From: Chelydra serpentina
Taxonomy: Eukaryota; Chordata; Testudines; Chelydridae
Length of the DNA: 64,000 nucleotides
NCBI GenBank assembly: GCA_037349315.1
Contig: JBAIAC010000030.1
Coordinates: forward strand, 14,963,501 to 15,027,500
Direction of reading: 5' to 3'
The notes below the pieces were generated by a model. It was not told the origin of the DNA. It saw only the letters and a program-made list of their open reading frames with translations, and did no database searches. Both the position numbers and the translations under genes were made by a program. Shown one piece after another: positions 1 through 10,500 of the stretch (positions within the stretch are counted from its first letter, which is position 1; each line of letters opens with the position of its first letter).

Positions 1-1258
1 AACCATGGCAAACAGCAGCCTTACAATGCACACGCGTGGGGATGCTTGCTTTCAGAGTTCTCTTTCCCCTGCTTAATATCTTGAAAAACTAAACAAACAA
101 AATCTGTCCTTGTAAGCCCCGCAGGGCAGGCAGGCAGTCTGAGCACAAAATTCTCAGCATGCTGTTCCCTGATGGGAATGCTGTTTTTCAGCTTCCCTTT
201 GATGTTAAGTTAATTTCTTAAAAGTCCATCCGCAGGCCTCAAGGCAGATGTGTGGGGGAGAGAGAGACCGGTAAAAGCATTATTGGACGCAAAAGCCCCT
301 GTTGCCTAGACAAATGAGCTGTCATTAATATTTTGTTTCATATCAGCTCTGAAAAACAAAAGAACTTCCAGTACTGCAGTGCAGGTGGGTGGGAAAGCAC
401 CTACATGCATCAAATTTGCAACATTCTAGTGAGATCACTTGTTTTCTCTTCTTCCTCCTCTCTGGCTTCTTGAAACAACTTCAAAAAAGTATCCTGAGGC
501 TCCAAAGTTACACTGGTGAGAATAATAAAACACTTCTAGGCAGATACTTATTTAAGTGTACCTGCTTGAGGAAGAAAAAACCCCACCTGACTAATTTTTT
601 TCTGGCAATTTCCATATCTCCCTGTGTATTTTTTGGGATAGACAGGTAAGGGGTAGTGTTGATCTAATTTGAATTGCAATTCTTTCAATCCTCCTCAACA
701 GTTACTGGGGGGGAAGGGAAGGAGAAAGACTGGCAACCATCTACTCTGTGTAAGATGAAAATAAAACAAACCCACCAATCCTAGGGCAGCATAAAATTAA
801 TATAGGAGTGCAAAACCCATACTGCTCTCAGAAAGTACATGTGAATGCAATCAAATAATATGCATACTGTTGATGGTGCTATCTCATTAGGTGATGTGGT
901 TTTACTCAAATACAGCACCACACTTCTTACTTGATTTTGTATATTTACATACGTTCAAGCCCCACTGTGTTATCTCTAACTAGGTAGACACAACAGTCTG
1001 GCTGAGAACACTATGTTTCCTTTAGTGGGATAACCAGAGCTTTAATATGCTATAAAGCATTGTTTGTGTACCCCATTGCACCCCCATTACAAAGCAATTA
1101 TCGGCATAGTACAGAACTATACCTCTCAGATTTATGGGGACTATGTCTTTGGCTCTCTCCCAGTATCAAACTTTTTTATACCAGTAAGTTTAACACACAG
1201 TACACTTGGCTGCCCAATCTGATCTCACATGAAGTGTATGTGATGTAGGGAAATATCA
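1..1258. other. Unassigned noncoding DNA
   Basis: AT-rich sequence with no convincing reading frame, RNA gene or recognisable repeat. The short open frames here lack any family-like pattern. Confidence 0.5.
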
Positions 1259-1266
1259 TGTGGAGA

Positions 1267-1592
1267 CAGCGACGCTGACTTCTGTCAGTGTTGGTGGGTG
1301 CTGACGCCGGGCCCCGCCCCCAACGCCAGTGACGTCACGGGCCCCCGCCCCCCGACGCCGGTGATGTCACGGGGCCCCCGCCCCCCAATGCCGGTGACGT
1401 AACGGGCCCCCCCCCGACGCCACCGCAACGTCGCCGGCATCGGGGGCGGGGCCCTGGAACATCGCCCGGTGCTCCGGTAAGTTGGGCGCGAGCTCCGGGG
1501 ATGGCAGGGAGTTGCTGGTGGGTGCAGAGCACCCACCAATTTTTTTCCGTGGGTGCTCCAGCCCCGGAGCACCCACGAAGTCGGCGCCTATG
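1267..1592. mobile_element. Non-autonomous hAT-type element, GC-rich
   Basis: An exact 8-bp direct repeat, tgtggaga, flanks the element at 1259-1266 and 1593-1600, the target duplication length of hAT transposons. The ends are imperfect inverted repeats: cagcgacgctgactt on the left, and on the right the reverse complement of cataggcgccgactt, matching at 11 of 15 positions. Inside are a GC-rich tandem repeat (about 1318-1425) and two adjacent hairpins, at 1516-1538 (10-bp arms) and 1548-1577 (12-bp arms), both built on gtgggtgc. There is no transposase frame, so it must have been mobilised in trans. The open frames in it are products of GC composition. Confidence 0.8.
1318..1425 (+). repeat. 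GC-rich tandem repeat with CRE-like sites
   Basis: About three diverged units of 32-33 bp share a core of the form cgccggtgacgtcacgggcc. The first unit carries the exact CREB/ATF palindrome tgacgtca at 1330-1337. The next two carry the one-base variants tgatgtca (1362-1369) and tgacgtaa (1395-1402). Whether any factor binds is not shown by sequence. Confidence 0.7.
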
Positions 1593-2007
1593 TGTGGAGA
1601 TGAGAGTACTGCAGCAGAGTCTTTGTGAACTGTCACACCCAATGTATTTTTCACATACCTGTTGGTGGGAGGGGGGGAACTGCCAGAAACACTAGCAGTT
1701 TGATCTTACAGAACTGCTGCACAGATTTATAAAATGGGGCTATGGACCAGGATAGGACTGAATAGTTTCTTGCATATTCATTGCTTTTTTAAATTCAGGA
1801 TGACTCTGTGTCCAGTTTGACATGGAGGGTGGTTTTTGCATGTTCTCCCAGACACAAGATATTTATCTTCTACAAAGGGTGTTTGAAGTGAACCTGTGGT
1901 AGGTGGTCTAAGTCTATATATCAATGAGCCTTGCTGCATTGTGTGCTGTTAAAAATGTGCCATGAAACATTTAGTTTCCCAGCTAGTCCAACTGCAAACA
2001 TTGGAAG

Positions 2008-2913
2008 ATGGCAGCCTTCACATGGCCCACTCTATTAAGTGAGAAATCACAGCTAATGCCATCAACCTGGCAACTGAACATTGATCAACCATCTCCCCAT
2101 CTTCAGAGCAACAACTCAAGCCACCAAAATGGCCCTCTTGAGGGCCAAGCAATACGCCAGACAGGTTCTGGAACAAGGATCCTCCAACTCAACACTGACA
2201 GACTTTCCCAGGAAAAGTGCAAGTATCCCATGAACATGTTGAAGACACATAACATTGACGTTTTTATGCTCCAAGAAACCCGTGTCTCTAATGACCAACA
2301 GGCTAGCCATTACCGTATCCATGGTTACAACCTCATGACTAGCCAATATCTTCCAAAATATGGCCTGGCCATATATGTGAAGAACACCATTACGGATCTT
2401 GACATTTTCCCTCCCAGCAGAAGAAGCTACCTACACCACCGCCTTCAAGATAGGGGTGCGACACATTACCAACATGTATAAAGCGCCTAATTCGAAATGG
2501 CCAAAGCCAGTGCTCCCAAGTGCACCAATCCCAGCCCCATAATATGGTGACTTTAACTTGGCTGCTGGTGCTGTCACACATTGCTCCCTCGTCTATTCAC
2601 CGCGATGCCGCAACACTTCGGGAATGACAGAAGATCATGGAAAACAAACGTCTCCCCCATCCACCAGGACCTTAACAACATCTCTCACCACCACCTGAAG
2701 TCGCGTAAGCCCTTTTGGACCCACGCATTTAACCTTTGCCAATGCAATGTCAACTCTGATGAAGCTTGGAGAGCCGAATGGCACCCAGAACAGACCATGG
2801 AACATATAACAACTCAATGCCCGATTGACAAATACGAAGGAGGCATCACAGCAATACACTCTGCTACTCCTGACACAATTATCTGGCTTAACCATCTGAA
2901 TGTAAAATTATAG
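2008..2913 (+). pseudogene. Internally deleted non-LTR retrotransposon (endonuclease and C-terminal fragments)
   Basis: From about 2170 the + strand encodes an AP-endonuclease-like segment of a LINE: an LQLNTDRLS start, then IDVFMLQETRVS (the catalytic Glu of the LQET motif), then YGLAIYVK. A frame change near 2455-2480 is needed to continue into a YKAPNSKW-like stretch and a GDFN motif at about 2542-2553. The sequence then jumps directly to a LINE C-terminal domain (about 2640-2910) with the MEHITTQCP zinc-binding motif, an HSAT segment and WLNHLNVKL at the end. The whole reverse transcriptase, normally between these parts, is missing. The organisation resembles the Jockey/I group; exact clade is not determined. 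It is dead: frameshift, stop in the GDFN segment and large deletion. Confidence 0.7.
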
Positions 2914-3949
2914 TTGTTGCTCTACCTTTACATCAGCCATATGAAGATGATGCCTGCAAATAGTGTTTTTGTCATTCTCCCCACTTCATGTGGCATTTGA
3001 CCTTTCATTATCATTTGCATGAATGCCCTCCTCCCCTATCAACAATGTACACTAAGTATGAGTTTTTTCCCATCCATCTTTGCAGTTTTGACAACCCCTT
3101 ACATCTCCAGCACACTCTTGCAATGTAATCAATCATTCATCCTCCTACACTTTGTATTGTGCCATTGATGAGCTTTTGTTATATGTACAAGCTCTGTTTT
3201 CAGTGCCACTGTGCTAGGTACACACCATATGGCCTTCTTCTCTGGAACTTTCAGACTGATTAAGTAGCTTGACAAATGCTATCCTGATTACAATCCTGCT
3301 GTACTTCCTCTTTGTGAACAGCTACTTTGTGACCTGATTTTCTTTGTGTCTACCCATCCCCCTCCCACAAATATTAACTCTTCAGCAGTTTTGCTGACAA
3401 TAAAATTCTTCCTGCGAATGGCATTCAACTATAATTTTAGGTGGATTTTTTTAATCTATCAGTTGCAAACTAGCTGGTGTAAATTGGATTAGCTCCATAG
3501 AAGTCAATGGAACTAAATTGATTTACAATCACTGATGATCAGACACAATTGTTTCTTCTTGTGTTATAAACCATTGAATTCAAACGTTTTTTTAACAGGC
3601 AAATCAATAAAAGTATCCTCTCTGAATTTATCCATAGGAGGTTCCATTTAGAATTAACTGGATTTGGACAATGTTCAGAACCAGATGTACTGAATGTCTC
3701 CTTATTAATTTGATACCAATGCAGACAGTAACAGATGCTCATGTGGCTAAATATATAGCTTACTGCATTTGCATGCTAGTACTGGTAAAAAACTTACTCC
3801 CCATAAGTGATAGTTATATATTTCAATTTTAAAAAACATTGTTTATTTCCCCAGTTATCTGTAGCATTGGATAACATTCTGGTTCCAGACTCCGTTACCA
3901 CTTGCTTCCATTCTTGAAATATCTAAGTGTGCTTTGTCTGTAAAAATAA
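2914..3949. other. Unassigned noncoding DNA
   Basis: The first few hundred bases could be the 3' untranslated tail of the upstream LINE, but no terminal repeat or poly(A) marks an end. A fragment near 3495-3540 (gaagtcaatgg type) resembles ancient amniote interspersed repeats. Confidence 0.4.
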
Positions 3950-4150
3950 AAGGAGATATGCCAATCTCCTAGAACTGGAAGGCTCTTGAAAGGTCATGGA
4001 GTCCAGTCCCCTGCTTTCACTAGCAGGACCAGGTACTGTTCCCTGACATATTTTTGCCCCAGATTCCTAAGTGGCCCCCTCAAGGATTGAACTCATAACC
4101 CTGGGTTTAGCAGGCTAATGCTCAAACCACTGAAGTATCCCTCCACCCCT
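3950..4150 (-). mobile_element. tRNA-derived turtle SINE
   Basis: Read on the minus strand this begins ggggtggagggatacttcag, with an A-box-like segment, followed by gagttcaatcc, which matches a polymerase III B box. The body then runs through a gaggggg segment and a tail ending near ctaggagattggcatatct. It is the same family as the copies at 16099, 38045 and 50441. Tortoise polymerase III SINEs of this type are known to share their 3' tail with CR1 LINEs. Ends are approximate. Confidence 0.85.
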
Positions 4151-4574
4151 AGTTCTGAAGGATCATGAGTTTGCTGTCACCCATGAAGAGTTGTGAAAAA
4201 GTTTGCTGTGGTCTTTCTGAACTTGCATAACCTGTAGAATACCCTAGTACCATAGGATTTATATCAACGCACAGTGATGCTATTCACTCCGTAGAGAGTA
4301 GCAAATAACTTATCTCCCTGAAGTTGGCAATTTCACAAGATTCTGCCATATTCAGATTTTACAGGATGGTAAATCAGCACCAAAATGTACTGGCTTCCCA
4401 GAATGTTTAGAAGGTATTGATACAGACAGTCAGTACAATAGAGATTATTTTCTATGATAAGAGCTGGTCAAACTATTTGGGGTGAATAATGGGCTTGATT
4501 GCAAGACTACAGTGCTCCAGTGTAAGATCCAGCACCCCTGGCATGAAGGTGAATGCTGCACCATTCCTTAGGAC

Positions 4575-5424
4575 AGTGGCATGCAAACTGTGGGGCGTGC
4601 AACCTTAGAGAGGTGCAGAGTAATGGGGGGGGGGGACGAGCAGCAATGCCAGGCAGCTTGTGCCAGCCCCACATGGTGGGGCCTGAGCCTGCCCCCTTGG
4701 GAGTGGGGCAGAAGTGCTATGCTTCCTTCCAGCCCAGCTCCCCCTCCAGGCCCCAGACCCACTCCGCCCCAGCACCATTCAGCCTCTAGTCCTGCTCCGC
4801 CCCCAGTCAGTGGCATAGCCAGGTTTAGAGCACAGGGGGAGAGGAGCTAAAAAAAGGTGCCGGGAGCAAAAAGCACCGGGAGCAAAAAAAGGCACTGAGA
4901 GCAAAAAAAAAAAAAAGCTCTGCTCTGGCTGCAGCGTAGGAGCAAAAGGCGTCGGAGCACAAAAAAGGTGCCGCTTCTACTCCCCCACGGCTACGCTACT
5001 GCCCCCAGTCCCAAATCCCCTCCACTCCCAGACACGCTCTGCCTCTAACCCTGGCCCATCCTGCATCCCCACTTCTGACCCAAGCTCTGCCTTCAGCCCA
5101 AGCTCCACTCTGCTGCCAGATCCACATCCAGTTCAGCTCTACCTTCAGACTCACCAGCCTGTGGGTCAGTGTGCCACACCAATTTCTGCTCCGGGCAGCC
5201 TCTGTGCCCAGCACAGGCTCTGTACCCAGAGACTGTCACACCTGCCTTCCTCCACCTTGAAAACCTGAGGGGGGTGGAGCAGGGGGGTTGGTATTGGCCC
5301 TTCCCTAGCAGTGCAGCCTGGCTGCAAGATAGAAGTAGCCCGCTGCTGAGAAAGTCTTGGCTGTGCAGTAACACGGGAGGGGCCACAGAGAGATTCCATT
5401 AATGGAAAAATTTGCACACCACTG
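4575..5424. mobile_element. hAT-type element hosting a nested hAT element
   Basis: The exact 8-bp duplication ccttagga flanks it at 4567-4574 and 5425-5432. The termini are inverted: cagtggcatgcaaact on the left and a right end whose reverse complement reads cagtggtgtgcaaat. The interior is GC-rich and has no transposase. A second element (4808-5001) sits inside with its own duplication, so this one is the older. Confidence 0.85.
4808..5001. mobile_element. Nested non-autonomous hAT-type element
   Basis: An exact 8-bp duplication, cccccagt, lies at 4800-4807 and 5002-5009. The 11-bp termini cagtggcatag and ctacgctactg pair at 9 of 11 positions. The same termini define the larger elements at 33740 and 63777. 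The interior is a purine-rich run of agcaaaaa and gccggg units. Confidence 0.85.
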
Positions 5425-5726
5425 CCTTAGGACATACATAGTGTAACTGGGCTCAACACCCAGCCAGTAGAGGGCTCCATAATGCCTCCAGCACAGGATA
5501 GGAAAGCATTACCTGAGGTCAGAAGGCTGTACCTCCTGTGGGTAGAAGCTGCATTAGAGGAGAACTGCAAGCAACTGTCGTTAGCCAGAGAGCAGGCTGT
5601 GGAAGGAAGCACATTTAGCAGGCAACCCGAGAGCTGGAACAAGACGTGTCCCGTTGCTGGCAGGAGGCCAGCAGTGGCCACAGCAGGATACAGACTACAT
5701 TCAAAATCCAAAAGGACTGAGTGAAG

Positions 5727-6115
5727 TAGAGCTGGTTGGGAATTTTGTTGACAAAATGGGTTTTTTGGTCAAAATCTAAACCTTTGGTAGGAACAGCTCA
5801 GTTGTTGACATTGTTGAAACATCCAATTTCACCATTTTCAGAATGAAAGAAAATTAGTTCTCATTCCAAATTACTTTTAATTTTGAAATGTACGATAATT
5901 AGTGTACACATATAAAAATGGCCCAAATCAAAATGTTTCTAAATTATCAAAGTAAAACATTTCAATTGACCCGAAGAAAAAATGTTTTTGGGTGGGGGGA
6001 TTTTTGGTTCATGAAAATTTTTGAGATTTGGACTCTTCATCTTAAATCAGGATGGGAAATTTTTCTGAAATCTCCAATTTTTGCAGGATGAGAAAACAAT
6101 TTTGACCCAACTCTA
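5727..6115. mobile_element. hAT-type MITE
   Basis: Inverted ends tagagctggttggg and ttttgacccaactcta enclose AT-rich, partly self-complementary sequence. Flanking 8-bp repeats gagtgaag (5719-5726) and gtgtgaag (6116-6123) match at 7 of 8. No coding capacity. Confidence 0.75.
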
Positions 6116-6719
6116 GTGTGAAGAGGTTATAATGACACAACTCTCATTAGACCCCCCCATGCTGGACTACCTTTAGGGGCTGGGCTAGGAACAGTTATTT
6201 TGTTAATTTACTGGCACTGTTAAAGCAAGTGTGCCTATGGTGTTTGCACTTTTTTATGTCTAGCAACCCCAGTAAAGAAATCCTTTTATGTATTTGAAGT
6301 GTAGAACTGTTTTAGGGAATGCACTGAGGGTTTATAATGGAAGAGTCTAATGCTTGGAGTGCCTGTATCTGTGCTCATTGTACACTCAGCATGTTACCAC
6401 TCATCTAGGAGACTGGTCTATCATGAGGGGTTGGCTATCGTACCATAGCACATTGGGAGGGAGGCGGGGCAGGAGGAAGGGTGAAGCAGTGTTTTAGAGC
6501 TGAAGAATGTACTAAGTGCTTGTCTCTGGCCATTTTTACCTCCCACTGAAGCCAGTGTTGGATGCTGTGGGGTACTGTGGCAAAGTTAGGAATGAAAGCA
6601 TTATTTCCAGGATGTGACTAAATACTGATGTAAAATATATATATTTTCTTAATAAAGTTTCCTGGGCCGCTCTGAAAATCAGGAGCTATTGTTATTTTTA
6701 ACTCCTCATTAATTAAAGA
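6116..6719. other. Unassigned noncoding DNA
   Basis: No reading frame, repeat end or structured RNA is evident. A purine-rich patch lies near 6455-6485. Confidence 0.4.
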
Positions 6720-6721
6720 GA

Positions 6722-8172
6722 TGTCCACACTTACAGTGGCACGTAGAGTACAGACACTGCATAGAATCATAGAAGATTAGGGTTGGAAGAGACCTCAGGA
6801 GGTCATCTAGTCCAACCCTCTGCTCAAAGCAGGACCAACCCCAACTAAATAATCTTAGCCAGGGCTATGTCAAGCCAGGCCTTAAAAACCTCTAAGGATG
6901 GAGATTCCACTATCTCCCTAGGTAACCCATTCCAGTGCTTCACCACCTCCTAGGGAAATAGTTTTTCCCAATATCCAACCTAGACCTCCCACAATGCAAC
7001 TTGAGACCATTGCTCCTTGTTCTGTCATCAGCCACCACTGAGAACAGCCTAGCTCCATCCTCTTTGGAACCCGCCCCCTTCAGGTAGTTGAAGGCTACTA
7101 TCAAATCCCCTCTCATTCTTCTCTTCTGCAGACTAAATAAGCCCAGTTTACTCAGCCCTCCTCATAAGTCATGTGTCCGAGCCCCCTAATAATTTTTGTT
7201 GCCTTCCGCTGGACTCTCTCCAATTTGTCCACATCCTTTCTGTAGTTGGGGGCACAAAACTGGACATAATACTCCAGATGTGGCTTCACTAGTGTCGAAT
7301 GGAGGGCAGTCTGCTGGCAATGTTCCTACTAATGCAGCCCAATATGCCATTAGCCTTCTTGGCAACAAGGACACACCGTTGACTCATATCCAGCTTCTCG
7401 TCCTCTGTAATCCCCTGGTCCTTTTCTGCAGAACTGCTGCTTAGCCGGTCAGTCCCCAGCCTGTAGCAGTGCATGGGATTCTTCCCAGGACTCTGCACTT
7501 GTCCTTGTTGAACCTCATCAGATTTCTTTTGGCCCAATCCTCCAATTTCTCTAGGTCACTCTGGACCCTATCCCTGCCCTCCAGCATATCTACCTCTCCC
7601 CCTAGCTTAGTGTCATCTGCGAACTTGCTGAGGGTGCAATCCATCCCATTATCTAGATCATTAATGAAGATGTTGAACAAAAGTGGCTCCAAGACCGACC
7701 CCTGGGGCATTCCGCTTGATACCGGCTGCCAACTAGACATCGAGTTGTCCACATAGCACAGATATAAATAGAAGTGTAGATGGGGGAGCCTTGCTTCTGT
7801 GCATAGAGTAAAGACATGCCTGAACCCTTAGGTTATGTACCCTACATGGCGCTCTACATGCCCAAGCAGTGCCTCCCCTGTGTATGCTGATATTTTTAGC
7901 AGCAGTGTCCCCCTGCCTCCATTTTGCAGGAGACTTTACCTCCCACCCCCGCAGTGAAAGGCTCTGGCAGTGGGGAGAAGCTCTGGCAGGTGAGAGGCAA
8001 TGGAAAAAGGCTCATCACTGAGGAGCAGGAGCCTTTCCCCACTGCCTCCTCCCTGCCAGAGCTTTTCTGTGCCCCATTTATCTTCACACCACAGTGTGGA
8101 CCTAGCTTGCTTTTCACTATGGTGTACAGCTACATGTACCCTCCATGCTACAGCAAATGTAGGCAAGGTCTA
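6722..8172. mobile_element. MITE (copy 1 of a family shared with 50249), split by CR1
   Basis: The pieces 6722-6762 and 7754-8172 together resemble the element at 50249-50865. Shared landmarks include atataaatag followed by cagtgt-type sequence, acatgcctgaacccttagg, acatgcccaagcag, tgccagagc, and the end tacatgyaccctccatgc. A CR1 insertion interrupts it at 6763-7753. A catag direct repeat at the CR1 junctions may be the target duplication. Outer ends are approximate and the transposon superfamily is not determined. Confidence 0.65.
6763..7753 (-). pseudogene. CR1 LINE, 5'-truncated, reverse-transcriptase 3' part
   Basis: On the minus strand the frame at 7441-7752 carries the CR1 reverse-transcriptase core: [20 protein letters not shown], then [10 protein letters not shown] with the catalytic FADD, then [18 protein letters not shown] frame shift leads into SSAEKDQGITEDEKLDMS and [17 protein letters not shown] at 7289-7430. 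The rest is the C-terminal region and the short 3' end, with the tail at 6763-6790. Insertion is truncated at 7753, the usual outcome of CR1 retrotransposition. Frameshifts and the missing ORF1, endonuclease and palm N-terminus make it inactive. Confidence 0.9.
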
Positions 8173-8451
8173 AGTGTATTAAAAACCTTTAAGCAGAGCA
8201 TAGCTAATGAAATATAGAAATTTCTCCTCTAATTTTAATCTGTTTGGTGTATGCACTTTCCTCTTCCCTGCAATAAAATGTTTCCTCACATTCTATTCAC
8301 CATGCCATAAAAATTTCCCTAGGCATCGTTAATTGTTCATGTTCATGCTAAGGAAAGGGAAGGTATCAATACTCAATTGGTTAAGCACCCAGAATATCAA
8401 GTGATATTGCTCTAATGTCTCACTGTACTCTAATGTTTCACTGTAGAGTAT
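8173..8451. other. Unassigned noncoding DNA
   Basis: Short AT-rich spacer with nothing recognised. A nearly repeated phrase (taatgtctcactgta, then taatgtttcactgta) lies at 8413-8443. Confidence 0.4.
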
Positions 8452-8738
8452 CTTGTCTTCACTACCCGCCGGATCAGCGGGGAGCAATCGATCTATCAGG
8501 GATCGATTTATCGGGTCTCGTTTAGATGCGCTTAATCGATCCCCGAACGCGCTCCTCATCGACTCCAGAAATCCACCTCGGTGAAAGGCGGAAGTGGAGT
8601 TGACGGGGGAGCGGCAGCGATCGACTCGCCGCCGTTCTCACGGCCAGGTAAGTTGATTACGATACGCCGACTTCAGCTACGCTATTCACGTAGCTGAAGT
8701 TGCGTATCGTAGATCGACACCCCCCCTAGTGTAGCCCA
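8452..8738 (-). mobile_element. Cruciform-forming MITE (family shared with 16894 and 42983)
   Basis: It runs from cttgtcttcactacc to tagtgtagccc, imperfect inverted termini. Near one end is a hairpin at 8655-8714, with arms containing cttcagctacg and cgtagctgaag inside gatacgc/gcgtatc. The rest is rich in CpG and in cgatcg-type motifs. The copy at 16894 is the same family in the opposite orientation. I could not read a convincing target duplication, so no superfamily is assigned. Confidence 0.75.
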
Positions 8739-9589
8739 GGGGTCACAGACCAATGGTTATAGCTGTCACCTGACGGGGCCAAATCTGTGTTCAAATCCCC
8801 TCTCCCACTCAGGTAGAGGGAAGACTTGAATTGGTGGGTCTCCCACATTTCAGGTAAGTTCCCTAACCAGTAGGCTAAAAGTTATGAGGGGAGTCGTTCT
8901 CATCCCCCTTCCCTCCCGCCTGTCTTGTAAACTTGCCTATAGGGGGCTGATCTAGTAAACAGCCTCTGAGCACACCTGGGGATCGGGTCTTGCATGTGAC
9001 TCTAGGCAGCCGAACAACTGTCTTCCCCTGGTTTGTGAATAGCTCTGGGACTGAGGCAGGAAGATAAACATTCAGATGCCCACAGGGAGGCAGCAGCACA
9101 CAGAGGCAGAAACATTGGCATCTAGGTAATTTTTCATTGCAAAAACATAAGCAGTGAGTAATGCCTGAAGGCATTCAGCAGGAGTTTTGTGCATTGCAAT
9201 GGTCCCCAAACTGGGATTTAGGTGCCTAAAACGGATGTAGCCACCTAACTGCTTTGGGGCATTCAGTCCCGAGTGTTTCAGGGCTGGGCTAGTTTGATTT
9301 TTAAAAATTATATGGCAGTTAACTTCAGCCTTGACAGTTCACAGCATCATCTTCTTAGTATTTCAGCTTTCTGTAGTAAACCAAGGCTCGGTTTGGATAG
9401 GCCCAGCAGACATTCTGCCAGGTTAATTAAATCCAGCAACAGGGCTGCCACTATTGCAGCTGTCAGGAATAACAAAGGAGTCGGGAGTAAGCCGAGGGAA
9501 TCAATAAAGTGTTTTCAGACTTAGAGAAATCTTTGTATGAGACATCAGCCTGGGTGCCCAAAATGGCCAAATCACAGTGCTTTCCCTGC
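8739..9589. other. Unassigned noncoding DNA
   Basis: No gene seen. Around 9205-9275 the ggtccccaaactggg and aggtgcctaaa phrases look like old interspersed-repeat debris. Confidence 0.4.
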
Positions 9590-10030
9590 TTGAATTATCC
9601 TGCCCTTGGTTCCTAAGGATATTAACCTTCTGGGTGCCCTTCCTCACATCAAAGAGGTAGTGAATGTAATCTAGCAGCTCTCCATATGTATTGCAAAGTG
9701 CCAGATCTGGATGGCTTGATCCGGGAGTTTCTGAAAACTCTTAACACACTGTTTGATTAGATTATTCTTAAAATGTTTAAGGATGCTTGAGTGAAATAGC
9801 AAAAGCTCTATTCTCTTGCGGCCAAAGTTACTTCAATAAAGCCCACAGGAAGAGAAAAGATGTTGAGTCACGCACCTCCTAGCATCTTGTCTCGTCAATG
9901 AACATTGAAGTCAAAATATTAGCTAAAGTGTCAGGCAGTTAGCGATACAGAAATTAGTACACTTCAACTAGACCAGATTCATTAAGACATGTTAATACAA
10001 TCATATTAGGTACCTAATTCCTAATGTACC
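9590..10030 (+). pseudogene. L1/Tx1-type LINE reverse-transcriptase relic
   Basis: No long frame survives, but translated with stops and one shift the sequence follows the fingers and palm of an L1/Tx1-group reverse transcriptase in order. These are an IKEVVNVI-like stretch, VPDLDGLIREFLKTLN at about 9698-9745 (the KxPGxDG region), a TSIKPTGREK-like segment near 9830-9860, NIEVKILAKV near 9902-9932, and an RFIK motif corresponding to QTGFIKGR near 9977. Spacing fits the family. There are at least five stops, so it is old and inactive. Confidence 0.6.
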
Positions 10031-10231
10031 AGGAAATCATAGATGTCTGGCCAAAAGAAATGAGCTTTAATTATCTTGTACCCAGTACCCATCTGTAATG
10101 GGGTGGTCCCCTGTGCGTCTCACATACCTTAGGGACAGATTACACTCATTCCAGGCCACCTTCACTGCCATGCCTGTAGCACTATAAACATATTTACAAG
10201 TCCCAGTCAGTTCCCCCTCTTACTTCTGGGG

Positions 10232-10290
10232 AGAGGAGAGGTGAGGTGAGGTGAGGTGGCGTGGCGTGGCGTGACGTGGCGTGGCGTGGC
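10232..10290 (+). repeat. 5-bp tandem repeat (gaggt/ggcgt)
   Basis: A run of gaggt/gaggtg units passes into repeated tggcg units with one tgacg variant. The unit stays 5 bp while its sequence switches from aggtg to gcgtg. Confidence 0.85.
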
Positions 10291-10400
10291 CTGCTTCCCT
10301 TTCCAGGCTTCCTTCTTGTCTATTTATCTGATCCCAGCTGCTGTGGCTGCTTCTTCCTCTAATTAACCCTTCAGCTGTGGCCTTACTTGTTAATTGATCC

Positions 10401-10411
10401 TTTATATAGGT
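10401..10411 (-). promoter_or_regulatory. Candidate TATA box
   Basis: The minus strand reads ctatataaagg, a near-consensus TATA element, in a promoter-like LTR context. No transcription start can be shown from sequence alone. Confidence 0.35.
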
Positions 10412-10500
10412 CCTAGTTAACTCACGTTGGTGGGGATTTGAATGGCAGGGTACTGGGTCAATTTCTGACTCAGAACCCCTGTCAGACCATCTCTACAATC

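Larger units (their letters stand above)
10085..10500 (-). mobile_element. LTR-like segment with minus-strand TATA box
   Basis: The segment has higher GC than its flanks. On the minus strand it holds a strong TATA box, ctatataaagg (plus 10401-10411), followed by sequence with a possible 5' leader. It resembles turtle LTRs in texture, but no TG...CA ends or target duplication were identified. Bounds are approximate. Confidence 0.35.
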
